NCBI GenBank assembly: GCA_902509555.1
Contig: CABWYS010000002.1
Coordinates: 65,478 to 110,408, forward strand
Reading direction: 5' to 3'
DNA: 44,931 bases
From: an uncultured SAR86 cluster bacterium
GTDB lineage: Bacteria; Pseudomonadota; Gammaproteobacteria; Magnimaribacterales; D2472
Below the pieces are notes generated by a model, which saw only the letters and a program-made list of their open reading frames with translations, was not told the origin of the DNA and searched no databases. How positions within the stretch are numbered: position 1 is the first letter of the stretch; each line of letters begins with the position of its first letter. Shown here one piece after another: positions 16,773 through 25,840 of the stretch. A program made the translations under genes and the position numbers.

Positions 16773-18614
16773 CTATTCAGTGAGATCTAAAATATTTTTA
16801 TTAGATGATCCTATGATTTTTTCTGCATTGATATAATTGTACTTTTCTCCTGAAAGAGAAGTAACGTCAGCTGAATCCATTAATATTGTGGGCCTTAAAA
16901 ATACCATTAGATTTCTTTGCACCCTGGATTCAGCAGATGAACTAAAGAGCCTACCAAAAACTGGAATAGAGCCAAGCAATGGGACTTTGGAGACGCTTTC
17001 CTGGAGATCATCTTCATTTAAACCACCTAAAACTATCATTTGATTGTTATCAACCAAGACGGTTGTTTCAATGCTTCTTTTGTTAGTAATAAGATCTGCT
17101 GTTCCTGTTAAAGGACCAACAACACCAGAAACTTCTTGTTTTATTTCTAAAATTACAGAGTTACCCTCATTAATTTGTGGTGTGATAGAAAGTTTTATAC
17201 CAACTTCTTGGCGAGAAGTTGTGCGAAAAGGATTGGCATTATTTGAACCAAGACTCTCGCCAGTTGTAATGGGTATTTCTTGACCTATCACTAAATTTGC
17301 AGGTTCATTATCCATCGCAATAACTGTATGCGTTGATAGGATATCTGAGTTTTGATCGTCGGCAACCGCGCTTATAATGCCAGCAAAACTATCTCCGCCA
17401 CTTAAATCTCCAAACCCTGAAACCAAACCAGAAGACTGTAACAAAGAAGAGGATGCAACATTGCTTAAAGTAGCATTCTCACCATCTTCAATCAGCGATC
17501 CTGCCAAGGCAATCAAATCAGGATTTGATCCATTCTGGAATCTGGTAATGCCGACGGGAATATTTCCATCTTGAGCACCGGCAAAAATTGTTTCAACCCC
17601 CAGACTCTTTGCAGCCGTTTCAGAAAGTTCAACAATGATTGCTTCAACAAGGACTTGTGCCCTCCTAATATCTAATTTAGATACCAAATTTCGAATAACC
17701 TCAAGATTTGTTTCTTCTGAAGAAACAATTAATGAATTAGTTTCGCGATGGTGGGTAACTATTGGTTTTTCATTCTCATCACCAGCAAACCTAGATGAGA
17801 CAGTGTTAATAATAGTTGCCACTTCTTCTGCTTTTGCATATTTAAGGTATAAAACAGCAATCGAACCACCAGTTAACGCATCTTTATCCAACGCATTCAA
17901 TGTTTCAGTAATATTATTTGTAACTACCTGATCTGCGGAAATAATCACTGAATTTGATGGAGTGAAAGGAACCGCTATAAAGTTGTTTATAGTTGGATTG
18001 TTTTGCGCTTTTAATCGATCAAGAATCCTTACAGCCTCAACTGAAGAAAGATTATTTAACTTAATAATCTTTATCGCGGCGCTATCATTCTGGTCAATTT
18101 TCTTGAGCAGTTGACCAATCCTTTCAATATTTGATTTTTTATCAACCAAAAGGATTGAGTTAATCGATGGGATGCTCGAGAGGTGAGATTGCCTCCCAGT
18201 GATAGGTTTTATTTGACTTAAAATTTCTCCTGCTGCTCTATTGTTTAGAGTAAATATTTTTGTTTCTATGGAGGACTGACTTAAAGATTCATTTGAGTCT
18301 CTGGTTGCCTCATTTTCAGGGACAATTCTAACCACCCCACCATCAGATAAAGCTGCAAAACCATGCACCTGAATCGTTCTCAAATAAACATCCCAAACTT
18401 GTTCAGCCGAGAGAATTGAATCGGAAAAAATTGAAATTCTCCCTTTAACCCTTGGATCAAGTATCAAAGTCTTTTTAGAAAATTTAGAAATATCTTGAGT
18501 AACTTTTGCTATATCTACATCTTGATAATTAAGCAAGAAAGTTTCTTGTGCTTGAGATTGAACAGATATAAAGATAAATAGAATGAAAATTATAGATTTA
18601 ATTTTATTAATCAT
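16773..18614 (-). CDS. gspD: Type II secretion outer-membrane secretin GspD
   Basis: A 613-residue secretin with signal peptide (hydrophobic 8-18, cleavage after SQAQ), then N0 and N1-N3 ring domains (TNNITETLNALD, IVTHHRETNSLIVSS) and the secretin core with IGQEIPI, GIKLSITPQIN and MIVLGGLNED segments. A GLVSGFGDLSGGDS stretch sits in the gate region. Forms the outer-membrane channel. No pilotin or S-domain helper gene is seen nearby, and the C-terminal tail is short. Starts 1 bp after gspC. Confidence 0.96.
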   Translation of the reverse strand: MINKIKSIIFILFIFISVQSQAQETFLLNYQDVDIAKVTQDISKFSKKTLILDPRVKGRISIFSDSILSAEQVWDVYLRTIQVHGFAALSDGGVVRIVPENEATRDSNESLSQSSIETKIFTLNNRAAGEILSQIKPITGRQSHLSSIPSINSILLVDKKSNIERIGQLLKKIDQNDSAAIKIIKLNNLSSVEAVRILDRLKAQNNPTINNFIAVPFTPSNSVIISADQVVTNNITETLNALDKDALTGGSIAVLYLKYAKAEEVATIINTVSSRFAGDENEKPIVTHHRETNSLIVSSEETNLEVIRNLVSKLDIRRAQVLVEAIIVELSETAAKSLGVETIFAGAQDGNIPVGITRFQNGSNPDLIALAGSLIEDGENATLSNVASSSLLQSSGLVSGFGDLSGGDSFAGIISAVADDQNSDILSTHTVIAMDNEPANLVIGQEIPITTGESLGSNNANPFRTTSRQEVGIKLSITPQINEGNSVILEIKQEVSGVVGPLTGTADLITNKRSIETTVLVDNNQMIVLGGLNEDDLQESVSKVPLLGSIPVFGRLFSSSAESRVQRNLMVFLRPTILMDSADVTSLSGEKYNYINAEKIIGSSNKNILDLTE

Positions 18615-18615
18615 T

Positions 18616-19020
18616 TTAATTATCTACTATTAAATTTGTACTTAGTTGGAAAAGATTTCCATTATCTTCAAATGTAGCATATTCACTGTTCACACTGAGT
18701 AATTTGTATTTATTTTCTAATAATGTGCCCTGCTGTACAACAAACGTTTGATTGTTTCTCTTAAGAATTACTGATGCTCTTGTAGAGCCCGCTCTATATC
18801 CTATAACCTTATAATCAAAAGTTGATGATGAGCTCGACTTTATTTGATTTGTCTCAATGCTAGAGCTAAATTGAGCAGATCTCTGAATGGGGCTGAAATT
18901 TATATTCATAGAATCAGGCCTGGAGATAAATGATAAAATCAGTAGATATAAAACATACCCAGCAAAAAGAGTCATAAAACCAATTAAGACTTTTTTGATA
19001 TATATGTAATTAATATTCAT
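18616..19020 (-). CDS. gspC: Type II secretion protein GspC, short form without PDZ domain
   Basis: A 134-residue protein with a single membrane helix (about 13-31) and one periplasmic homology region: YKVIGYRAGSTRASVILKRN followed by FVVQQGTLLENKYKLLSVNSEYATFEDNG. This is the GspC HR domain that contacts the N0 domain of GspD. Classical GspC proteins are near 270 residues and end in a PDZ or coiled-coil domain used in substrate choice; none is present. First gene of the gsp train, 45 bp after phoR. Confidence 0.85.
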   Translation of the reverse strand: MNINYIYIKKVLIGFMTLFAGYVLYLLILSFISRPDSMNINFSPIQRSAQFSSSIETNQIKSSSSSTFDYKVIGYRAGSTRASVILKRNNQTFVVQQGTLLENKYKLLSVNSEYATFEDNGNLFQLSTNLIVDN

Positions 19021-19065
19021 AAGATGCTTTTAACCCTTAGTGTAGCTCATTAATAATTAGATGAA

Positions 19066-20823
19066 CTATGATAATGGGAGAGTAAACCAGAATTCGGACC
19101 CACCTTCCTTTCTTGTCTCCACACCTACATCACCTTGTAAGTTATTTACAAGATTTCGAACTATGGCGAGGCCAAGTCCGCTGCCTTGCTTGGTATTAGC
19201 TCTTGCTTTAGCCGTTCGATAGAATCTCTTGAAAACAAACTTTTGCTCTTCCTCTGGAACACCCTCGCCGGAATCTAAGACTGAAATTCTTAAAAAATTA
19301 GCCTGCTTTCTTGCCTTAATTTCAATTAACGAACTCTCAGGACTATATTTAAATGCATTATCTATTAAGTTATTTAAAACTCTTTCGATGGCTTTAGTGT
19401 CACTTTGAACCTCAATATCAGTTTGGCAATTAAATACTAGATCAATATTTTTTCTTTTAGCTTTGCTTTTGAATGATGAGATAACCGTGTCAATCACTTC
19501 ATTTATGATTATTGGCTCTATTACAAATTTTAAATCTCCATATTCAATGCGTGATAAATCTATCAGCGAAGTTACCATCTCACTTAAGCGATCTGCATTA
19601 TGCAAAATAGCTTTAGAAAATGTTTTAGCATCCTTCGAATTATCTAAGGCACCATCTAATAATGTTTCTGAGTTAGCTTTAATCACACTTACCGGGGTTC
19701 TAAGTTCGTGTGATAAGTTGGAAACAAAATCCCTTCGCATTGAATCCATCTCCCTGAGTTGAGTTGTTTCATGAACTACTAAGATTAATTCTTTTGTTGC
19801 CTTAGCTTTGTTCATGTGCGCTAAGATCCATCTTGTATCATCACCCTCTGTATCAATTTCAAATTCACTATCATGCTTGCCTTTTTTTAAAGCTTTTTTA
19901 TAAAGTTGTTTTAAGGGGGGTATATTCAAATCAATAATTGACTTATTTAAGATTTCATCTAACCCAAGAATTTGCATGATCTGATCATTTCTAAATGTAA
20001 TGATGCCATCTTCATTAAGCACCATAATTCCTTCGCCTAACCCGTCTAGCACCAAACCAAATTGGTCTCTTTGTTTGGCAATTAAAGAAATTTGATCTTT
20101 TAAATTTAGAGAAATAGTTGAAATATTTCTAGCCATAGAACCAATTTCGTCTGAGCGTTTAGTAGGAAGAGACTCTAAGTTTTTTTTCTTATAGCTACCT
20201 GCAGAAATTTCAGCTGCAGCTTTTTCTAACTCAACAAAACTTGCTCTTATGTAATCTCCAGCAAGGACACTTGCTAAAATTGCAACAATAAGTCCAACAA
20301 CAACTATTAGGGTAATCGAGTTCCCCAAAGATGCTAAGAGTTGGTCCAAGTTTTCATAGGGAACTGATATCCTAATTACTCTCTCTTGGTCGTAAGATTT
20401 ATCTAAAAGCGCAAAATAATACATTTCTTTCTTAACTGTTGAACTATACCTTTTGCTTGAACCATAACCATCATTGAATGCGCTTATGATTTCTGGTCTA
20501 TCACTGTGGTTATCAAGGTCATTGATTCTGCTAGTTTCTATATCTGAATCAATAATTACATCACCATTTTTTAAGATAATAGTGATCCTCGAATCAGAGG
20601 CAAAAGCATACTCATCTACCTCAGTTTTTAGGATATCTAAGTCATTAGAATCTATTAAGCCAGATATTGATTTTTTTAAAATTTTTGCTTGTCTTGAAAG
20701 CTCAGTTTCAATTTGAGCTTGCAGCTTCAGAGACAAATCTCTTTCTGCAACAATAAATGAAAGGGAAATACCAATGAATAAACAGGATAGCGTAATAAAA
20801 AAAATTCGGGTTCGAATACCCAT
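19066..20823 (-). CDS. phoR: Phosphate-regulon sensor histidine kinase PhoR
   Basis: A 585-residue sensor kinase. Membrane helix near residues 7-25, a periplasmic domain of about 140 residues, second helix about 170-190, HAMP domain, PAS domain (QRDQFGLVLDGLGEGIMVLNEDG, the typical PhoR segment), then HisKA with NLSHELRTPV where His372 is phosphorylated. HATPase boxes N (LIDNAFKYS), G1 (DSGEGVP), F (FKRFYR) and G2 (GSGLGLAI) are all present. The sizeable periplasmic sensor region differs from E. coli PhoR, which has almost none, and resembles long PhoR/PnpS forms. It is 5 bp behind phoB and 45 bp before gspC. Confidence 0.9.
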   Translation of the reverse strand: MGIRTRIFFITLSCLFIGISLSFIVAERDLSLKLQAQIETELSRQAKILKKSISGLIDSNDLDILKTEVDEYAFASDSRITIILKNGDVIIDSDIETSRINDLDNHSDRPEIISAFNDGYGSSKRYSSTVKKEMYYFALLDKSYDQERVIRISVPYENLDQLLASLGNSITLIVVVGLIVAILASVLAGDYIRASFVELEKAAAEISAGSYKKKNLESLPTKRSDEIGSMARNISTISLNLKDQISLIAKQRDQFGLVLDGLGEGIMVLNEDGIITFRNDQIMQILGLDEILNKSIIDLNIPPLKQLYKKALKKGKHDSEFEIDTEGDDTRWILAHMNKAKATKELILVVHETTQLREMDSMRRDFVSNLSHELRTPVSVIKANSETLLDGALDNSKDAKTFSKAILHNADRLSEMVTSLIDLSRIEYGDLKFVIEPIIINEVIDTVISSFKSKAKRKNIDLVFNCQTDIEVQSDTKAIERVLNNLIDNAFKYSPESSLIEIKARKQANFLRISVLDSGEGVPEEEQKFVFKRFYRTAKARANTKQGSGLGLAIVRNLVNNLQGDVGVETRKEGGSEFWFTLPLS

Positions 20824-20828
20824 TCTAA

Positions 20829-21524
20829 TTAATCTGTCTTTCTAGAAAATCGATAGCCTACTCCGCGAATGGTTTGAATATGATCGCCAACTATGCCAAG
20901 TTTCTCTCTTAAACGTTTGATATGAGTATCGACTGTTCTAGTTGTAACATTAGAACTGTATCCCCAAACATCCTCTAGAAGTTGATCTCTTGTTTGCACT
21001 CTACCCTTTCTATTAATTAAATGCTTAAGCAATTTAAACTCTAGTGCCGTAAGAGAAATTTCTTGATTATTAATGTAGGCTTGATGCTCGTCATAATTTA
21101 TAGTGAGTTCTCCAAATGAATCTTGGACATTATCTGTTGTTATTTCTTTTGAAACACCCCTTTTTAAAATAGCTTTAACCCTTAAGATTAATTCTCTAAC
21201 ACTAAAAGGTTTGGTGACATAATCATCAGCACCTAACTCGAAGCCAACAACTCTATCAACCTCCTCAGTCTTGGCTGTTAATATTATGACGGGAATATCT
21301 TTTGTTTTAGGTTCAGATTTTATATCTCTGCACAGAGTTAAACCAGACCCATCTGGAAGCATAAGGTCTAAGATAACTACATCTATCTTATTTGAAGCCA
21401 GCGCCTTTTCCCCTTCTTGTATGGATGCGGCTTGAACAACCTCAAAGGATTCCTTAGAAAGATTGTAATCAATCGTTTTACGAATATCAGGTTCGTCTTC
21501 TATGATTAAAACGCGAGATGCCAT
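20829..21524 (-). CDS. phoB: Phosphate-regulon response regulator PhoB
   Basis: A 231-residue OmpR-type regulator. The receiver domain has the acidic pair ED at 9-10, phosphoacceptor Asp53 in VVILDLMLPDGSG, and Lys in VTKPFS. The C-terminal winged helix includes LTALEFKLLKHLINRKGRVQTRDQLLEDVWGY and TVDTHIKRLREKLG, close to PhoB. Together with phoR and neighbouring phosphate genes, assignment to PhoB is strong. It would bind 11-bp-repeat Pho boxes such as the candidates at 6456-6473 and 6660-6688. Confidence 0.92.
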   Translation of the reverse strand: MASRVLIIEDEPDIRKTIDYNLSKESFEVVQAASIQEGEKALASNKIDVVILDLMLPDGSGLTLCRDIKSEPKTKDIPVIILTAKTEEVDRVVGFELGADDYVTKPFSVRELILRVKAILKRGVSKEITTDNVQDSFGELTINYDEHQAYINNQEISLTALEFKLLKHLINRKGRVQTRDQLLEDVWGYSSNVTTRTVDTHIKRLREKLGIVGDHIQTIRGVGYRFSRKTD

Positions 21525-21548
21525 AGATATCTAATAATTTAATACCCC

Positions 21549-21577
21549 TTTATACAATAAATTTAATTGAGAGTTAA
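21549..21577 (-). promoter_or_regulatory. Likely sigma70 promoter of phoB
   Basis: On the minus strand TTAACT (21572-21577) and TATAAA (21549-21554) are 17 bp apart, a good sigma70 arrangement, 24 bases before the phoB start. I see no clear Pho box here, so autoregulation as in E. coli is not visible. Confidence 0.4.
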
Positions 21578-21582
21578 TTTTA

Positions 21583-23292
21583 TTATGATTGATTTTCTTC
21601 AATTGAAGTAAAAATATCGCGTAACTGTGTCTTAGAAAATTTTCCTGAAGCTACTCTCGGCAATTCTTTAAAACCAATTTGAACAAATGAAGGTATCTTA
21701 AATGCAGCCAGTTTATCCTTCAAAAAATCATTTAAATCTTGTTCAGTTAATTGCATAGAAGGTTTCAAGCATATAGCTACGCAAAGAGTTTCCCCTAAAC
21801 GCTCTTCAGGTATACCAAACACTGCTGCTTCCTGCACAGAAGGATGGTTATAGATGGCTGTCTCCACTTCAATGCATGAAATATTTTCTCCTCCTCTAAT
21901 CACCATATCTTTTACCCTGTCAACGATATAAACAAAACCATCATCTATATATCCAAGATCTCCAGACCTAAACCAACCATCATCATTAAAAACTTCATCT
22001 GTTGCTTCTTGATTGCCCCAATACCCAACCATATTTGCAGGGCTCTTAATTACAATTTCTCCAACAGCCTTTTCCTCATCAAGAAAATTCCAATTTTCAT
22101 CAATAACTGCAACATCTGTTACAGGTGGTACCGCCTTGCCACAGCTTCCAGGGTGAGAAAGATAATCTTTGCCTAAATTTAACGTTCCAGCTGCATTAGT
22201 TTCAGTTAACCCATATCCTATAGATGGTTCGCTATCTTTAAACCCATCTTTCAATTTTTTAACATGTTCAGGAGGTCTTGGCGCGCCGCCGCCACTTAAT
22301 TCCTTGAATGAGGATAAATCATACTTATCTCTGTCAGGATGAGTTAAAAGATCCCAAGTTTGCGTTGGAACGCCTGTTATGGCTCCTATCTTTTCGTCCT
22401 GAATTAATTGAAGTGCCGCGCCTGGATCCCACTTAGGCATCATGACCATTTTTCTTCCTGCAATGATGCTCATAAGAAATCCTGAATGGCTTCCTGTGAC
22501 ATGAAATAATGGTACACAATGCAAAATTGCTGCTTGTAGTTTAGGAGCCTCATCAACAGACTGAGATTCTGAATTATCATCTGTATCTTCAACCTCTCTT
22601 TTTAGAGTTGTTACTAAAGCCCAGCTAAACAATGTTGAAAGTATATTTCTATGAGTTGATAGCACTCCTTTAGGAAAGCCAGTTGAACCAGATGTATAAA
22701 AGATTGTCGCATTGTCATGGGTATTTAAACTGGGCTCAGTAAAGTTTTCTGATTGGCTACCTATAAACTCATTAAAATCCTCATAGTTATTTGATTTATT
22801 AACTGGCCTGACAACAATCTTCTTGAGTTCTGTAAATTTTTCTAAACCTAACAATCTTTTCTCATCACCAATTAATACGGTGGCTCCAGAGTTTTCTAGC
22901 CCATAAGTAATTTCATCAGGAACCCACCATGAATTCAGTAAAACACAGACAGCGCCCATCGAGGTCACCGCCATGAATGAGATAATGTATTCAGGATTAT
23001 TGGCCATGCAAATTGCAACTCTGTCCCCTTTTTTAACGCCAGCATTTTTTAGAGCGTTAGCTGTTTGAGCTGCCTTATTATGAATATCTTGATAACTATA
23101 TCTCTCGTCATTGAAAACAATAAATTCCCATTCTGGAAATAAAAGGCCAAACTCAAAAAAGTTTGCTAATGTTTTAGGGGTATTTTTAAATTCACGGTAA
23201 GTGATTCCTGAGGAATGAGTAACTTCTTCGAAGGCATAAATTTGATCTTCGGCTGTTAGATTTGCTAAAACTTCGTTATATTTATCAGACAT
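21583..23292 (-). CDS. Acyl-CoA synthetase (AMP-forming)
   Basis: A 569-residue ANL-family acyl-CoA ligase. P-loop YTSGSTGFPKG at residues 199-209, GYGLTETNAAGT, WFRSGDLGYID, VDRVKDMVIRGGENI and a final PRVASGKFSK with the catalytic Lys are all visible, so both domains are complete. The NSWW segment near residue 120 is shared in type with the edge gene at 1-1302. An insertion of acidic character (REVEDTDDNSESQS) after the P-loop domain is unusual. It is divergent from the autotransporter protease with only 39 bp between starts. Substrate is unknown, likely a medium or long-chain or cyclic carboxylate. Confidence 0.92.
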   Translation of the reverse strand: MSDKYNEVLANLTAEDQIYAFEEVTHSSGITYREFKNTPKTLANFFEFGLLFPEWEFIVFNDERYSYQDIHNKAAQTANALKNAGVKKGDRVAICMANNPEYIISFMAVTSMGAVCVLLNSWWVPDEITYGLENSGATVLIGDEKRLLGLEKFTELKKIVVRPVNKSNNYEDFNEFIGSQSENFTEPSLNTHDNATIFYTSGSTGFPKGVLSTHRNILSTLFSWALVTTLKREVEDTDDNSESQSVDEAPKLQAAILHCVPLFHVTGSHSGFLMSIIAGRKMVMMPKWDPGAALQLIQDEKIGAITGVPTQTWDLLTHPDRDKYDLSSFKELSGGGAPRPPEHVKKLKDGFKDSEPSIGYGLTETNAAGTLNLGKDYLSHPGSCGKAVPPVTDVAVIDENWNFLDEEKAVGEIVIKSPANMVGYWGNQEATDEVFNDDGWFRSGDLGYIDDGFVYIVDRVKDMVIRGGENISCIEVETAIYNHPSVQEAAVFGIPEERLGETLCVAICLKPSMQLTEQDLNDFLKDKLAAFKIPSFVQIGFKELPRVASGKFSKTQLRDIFTSIEENQS

Positions 23293-23331
23293 ATTTTTAA
23301 TTTAATTACAGTCAAAGAATCCTAAACCATT

Positions 23332-25822
23332 ATGAAGCAAAACAGAACTCTGGCATTGGTTTTATTTACTCTAATTTCTTGTGGTGGAGGTGGCGGTGGT
23401 GGCTCCAATAACTCACCTGTAGTTGCCCAGACTCCTACCCCGCCCGCAACTCCTCCAACCCTCTCTTTTGATGAGCTGAAGGATCAATACGAGGGTTACT
23501 ATGAGTATCAAAGCCAATGGGGTTTAAAGATGATTAATGCATCATCTGCTTATGCTAGAGGTGGAACTGGAGCAGGTATTACAATTGGAATTACTGACTC
23601 TGGTCTAGATAATACGCATGTTGAGATTAGTGCTACAAGGCTATCGAATGATAGCGCTCTCAATTACTCAAATTACACCCCAAATACAAAACAAAAAAGA
23701 CATGGAACCATGGTAGCTTCTGTGGCAGCTGGTAAACAAGACAAAACAGATATCACACCAATGCACGGCGTGGCTTTTGAAGCAGATGTTCTATTTGTAG
23801 CCATTCAACTTGCTGAACCAGATCCAGACTATGATCCTGTTGATATCGGTGACGATGATGGATCAGGCAATGTATCTGGAGCACCTGATTTTACTGGAAT
23901 AGATAATTTTTTTAGCCAGCTTTTTGAAATTTATAATGACTATGATGTGGACATAGTTAATAACAGTTATGGCTATTCAGGCAATATCATTGATTATACT
24001 GAGGCACAAGTTAGATATGCTTTTCCTAATACTATCGCTGAGATGTCTCAGGTTGGAACTCCTGATTCAGAAAAAACTATCTATGTATGGGCTGCAGGGA
24101 ATGCGGGAGGTTACGCAGATCAAGGTGTTGACTATTCAAGCCCAGAACTATTGCCCGGAATGGCTCATTACATCCCAGAAATTCAAGGTCATTCCATTGC
24201 AGTTGCCTCCGTTGATGAAAATGGTCAGATCAGCGACTTTTCGAGCAGGTGTGGTGTTGCTCAGGATTATTGTATTTCTGCACCCGGGGGAAGAATAACC
24301 GCTGCATATCCCACCTCAACATCGGATACTGGGATATATATTGGCAATACCAATGATGATAATTACAACAACTGCATTACAGATAACTCCTGTTACGCCG
24401 TTACCAGCGGCACGTCATTTGCAGCTCCGTTTGTATCTGGGGGTTTGGCTGTCATAGCCGATCATTTTGAGGGTCAGCTTGGAAGCCAGGAGATTGTTTC
24501 TAGGTTATTTGCTACCGCAAATAAAAAATGGTGTCTATGCTGATAAAGCAATTTATGGTCAGGGGCTTATGGATCTAAATGCTGCTACAGAGCCAGTCGG
24601 TCAAGTTAGCGCAATGATGTCGCTCAATTTATCTGGACCAATGGCACCAGCAATATTTTCTAACATACAATTAACCAGCCCTTCATTTGGAGATGCTATT
24701 AGTAATGGCATTGGCAATCATTCAGTGATATTTTTTGATGAATTAGATGCGCCTTTTAGAAGATCTCTTGGGAGTTTAGCCTCTGATTATAGAAATCAAA
24801 TAATAAACATGGATGGGTTTGAAAGCATGCAAACCCCTATTTCTTACATAGTAACTTCTAGAGAGACTGAATTAGAGATTGGTGGACTTCAAACTCATAA
24901 CTTTTCTCAAGAACTTTTTACTCCATATCACTTGCTCAACGCAAGAGCAGATAAAAATCATTTTTTTTCCTATTATGACCATTCTAATAACTCATTTTTA
25001 AGTCATGGGCTAAATGGAAGTTGGGCAATGGGAGTGTTTCAAGATTCTGAATTACGATCTAAAAAAAGTCTTAGATCTCAGTTTAGCAATCCCTGGTTAA
25101 ATTTTAGTGCTACGGGAACAACTTTTGGCTCAACTTTTCAAGGCTTACAAGGGTTTGATATTGCAGTTGCACTTTCATCTGGTAGAAATAAGTTTAAAGC
25201 AAATGAAATTTTTGGTGAAAGAAATTCCAGCACCGTTGCTCTTTTAGAAATTCAACCAAAATCTAGCATACCATCATTCCAACTTGGAATAATGAAAGAA
25301 AATGATGCTAGCTTGGGCTTAAGTGGATCAGGAGCTTTTAATGGTAGCAATAATCAGCTAACTTCATTTGCAGGGCTATCCAATTCAATGAATTTAATAG
25401 GAGGTAAATTGTTTGGATCATTTTACTGGGGTAAATCAAATGGCATTTCTAATGAGCTTGGCATGATTAAGTCTCTTTCAAACCTCTACTCGTCTGCTTT
25501 TGGAGTTGGATTTTTAAAATCTTCAATTTTTAACAACGTAGACTCATTTATAGTAACCATTGATCAACCCATTCGAATAGAATCTGGTGCTCTTCAGCTA
25601 AATGTTCCAACCTATAGAACAAAAGAAAAAAATGTTCTCTTTCATTCTATGAGTTTGGATCTTGATCCAAGCGGAAGAGAAGTTCATACAAAAGCTCAGT
25701 ATTTTTCTTCATATAAAAACGTCGGCTTTGGCCTAACTTTAGGTTACAAATCTGATCCATATCACATAAAATTTATGGATGACTATTTGTATATGTCATT
25801 AGGTTTTAATATAGGTTTCTAA
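23332..25822 (+). pseudogene. Lipoprotein S8 subtilisin autotransporter (NalP-like), split by +1-base frameshift
   Basis: Two frames together encode one protein of about 829 residues. The first (23332-24543) has a lipoprotein signal (LISC, Cys17, then seven Gly, as in Neisseria NalP), and an S8 protease domain with Asp89 (GITDSGLD), His124 (HGTMVAS) and Ser362 (SGTSFAAP). It ends in an aberrant WCLC tail. The second frame continues with NGVYADKAIYGQGLMDLNAA, the normal end of such protease domains, then a linker and a C-terminal beta-barrel ending in Phe. Removing one A from the A6 run at 24523-24528 restores the reading. The cause may be an assembly error, a recent mutation or phase variation. 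Function if intact: secreted surface protease; targets unknown. Confidence 0.85.
24523..24528 (+). other. A6 homopolymer at the frameshift point
   Basis: Six A bases where five would keep the autotransporter in frame. As given, the reading AAT-AAA-AAA-TGG leads to a stop at 24541-24543; with one A fewer it continues AAT-AAA-AAT-GGT into the downstream frame. The tract is short for a typical contingency locus. Confidence 0.85.
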
Positions 25823-25840
25823 ATTTTTCATTGGGGGGAT

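Noticed and set aside
20805-20822. GGTTCGAAT-type word like a tRNA T-loop
   Set aside because: It lies in the coding start of phoR, and no acceptor stem, anticodon arm or CCA end can be drawn around it.
24515-24535. Programmed ribosomal frameshift at the A6 run
   Set aside because: Restoring the frame needs a skip of one base (+1); the run does not form a -1 slippery heptamer and no downstream stem is clear. Slippage or error is simpler.
24467-25822. Separate gene for the beta-barrel part starting near 24467
   Set aside because: The first residues of that frame are out-of-frame protease sequence, there is no signal peptide, and joining at the A6 tract restores a normal protease end, so it is one broken gene.
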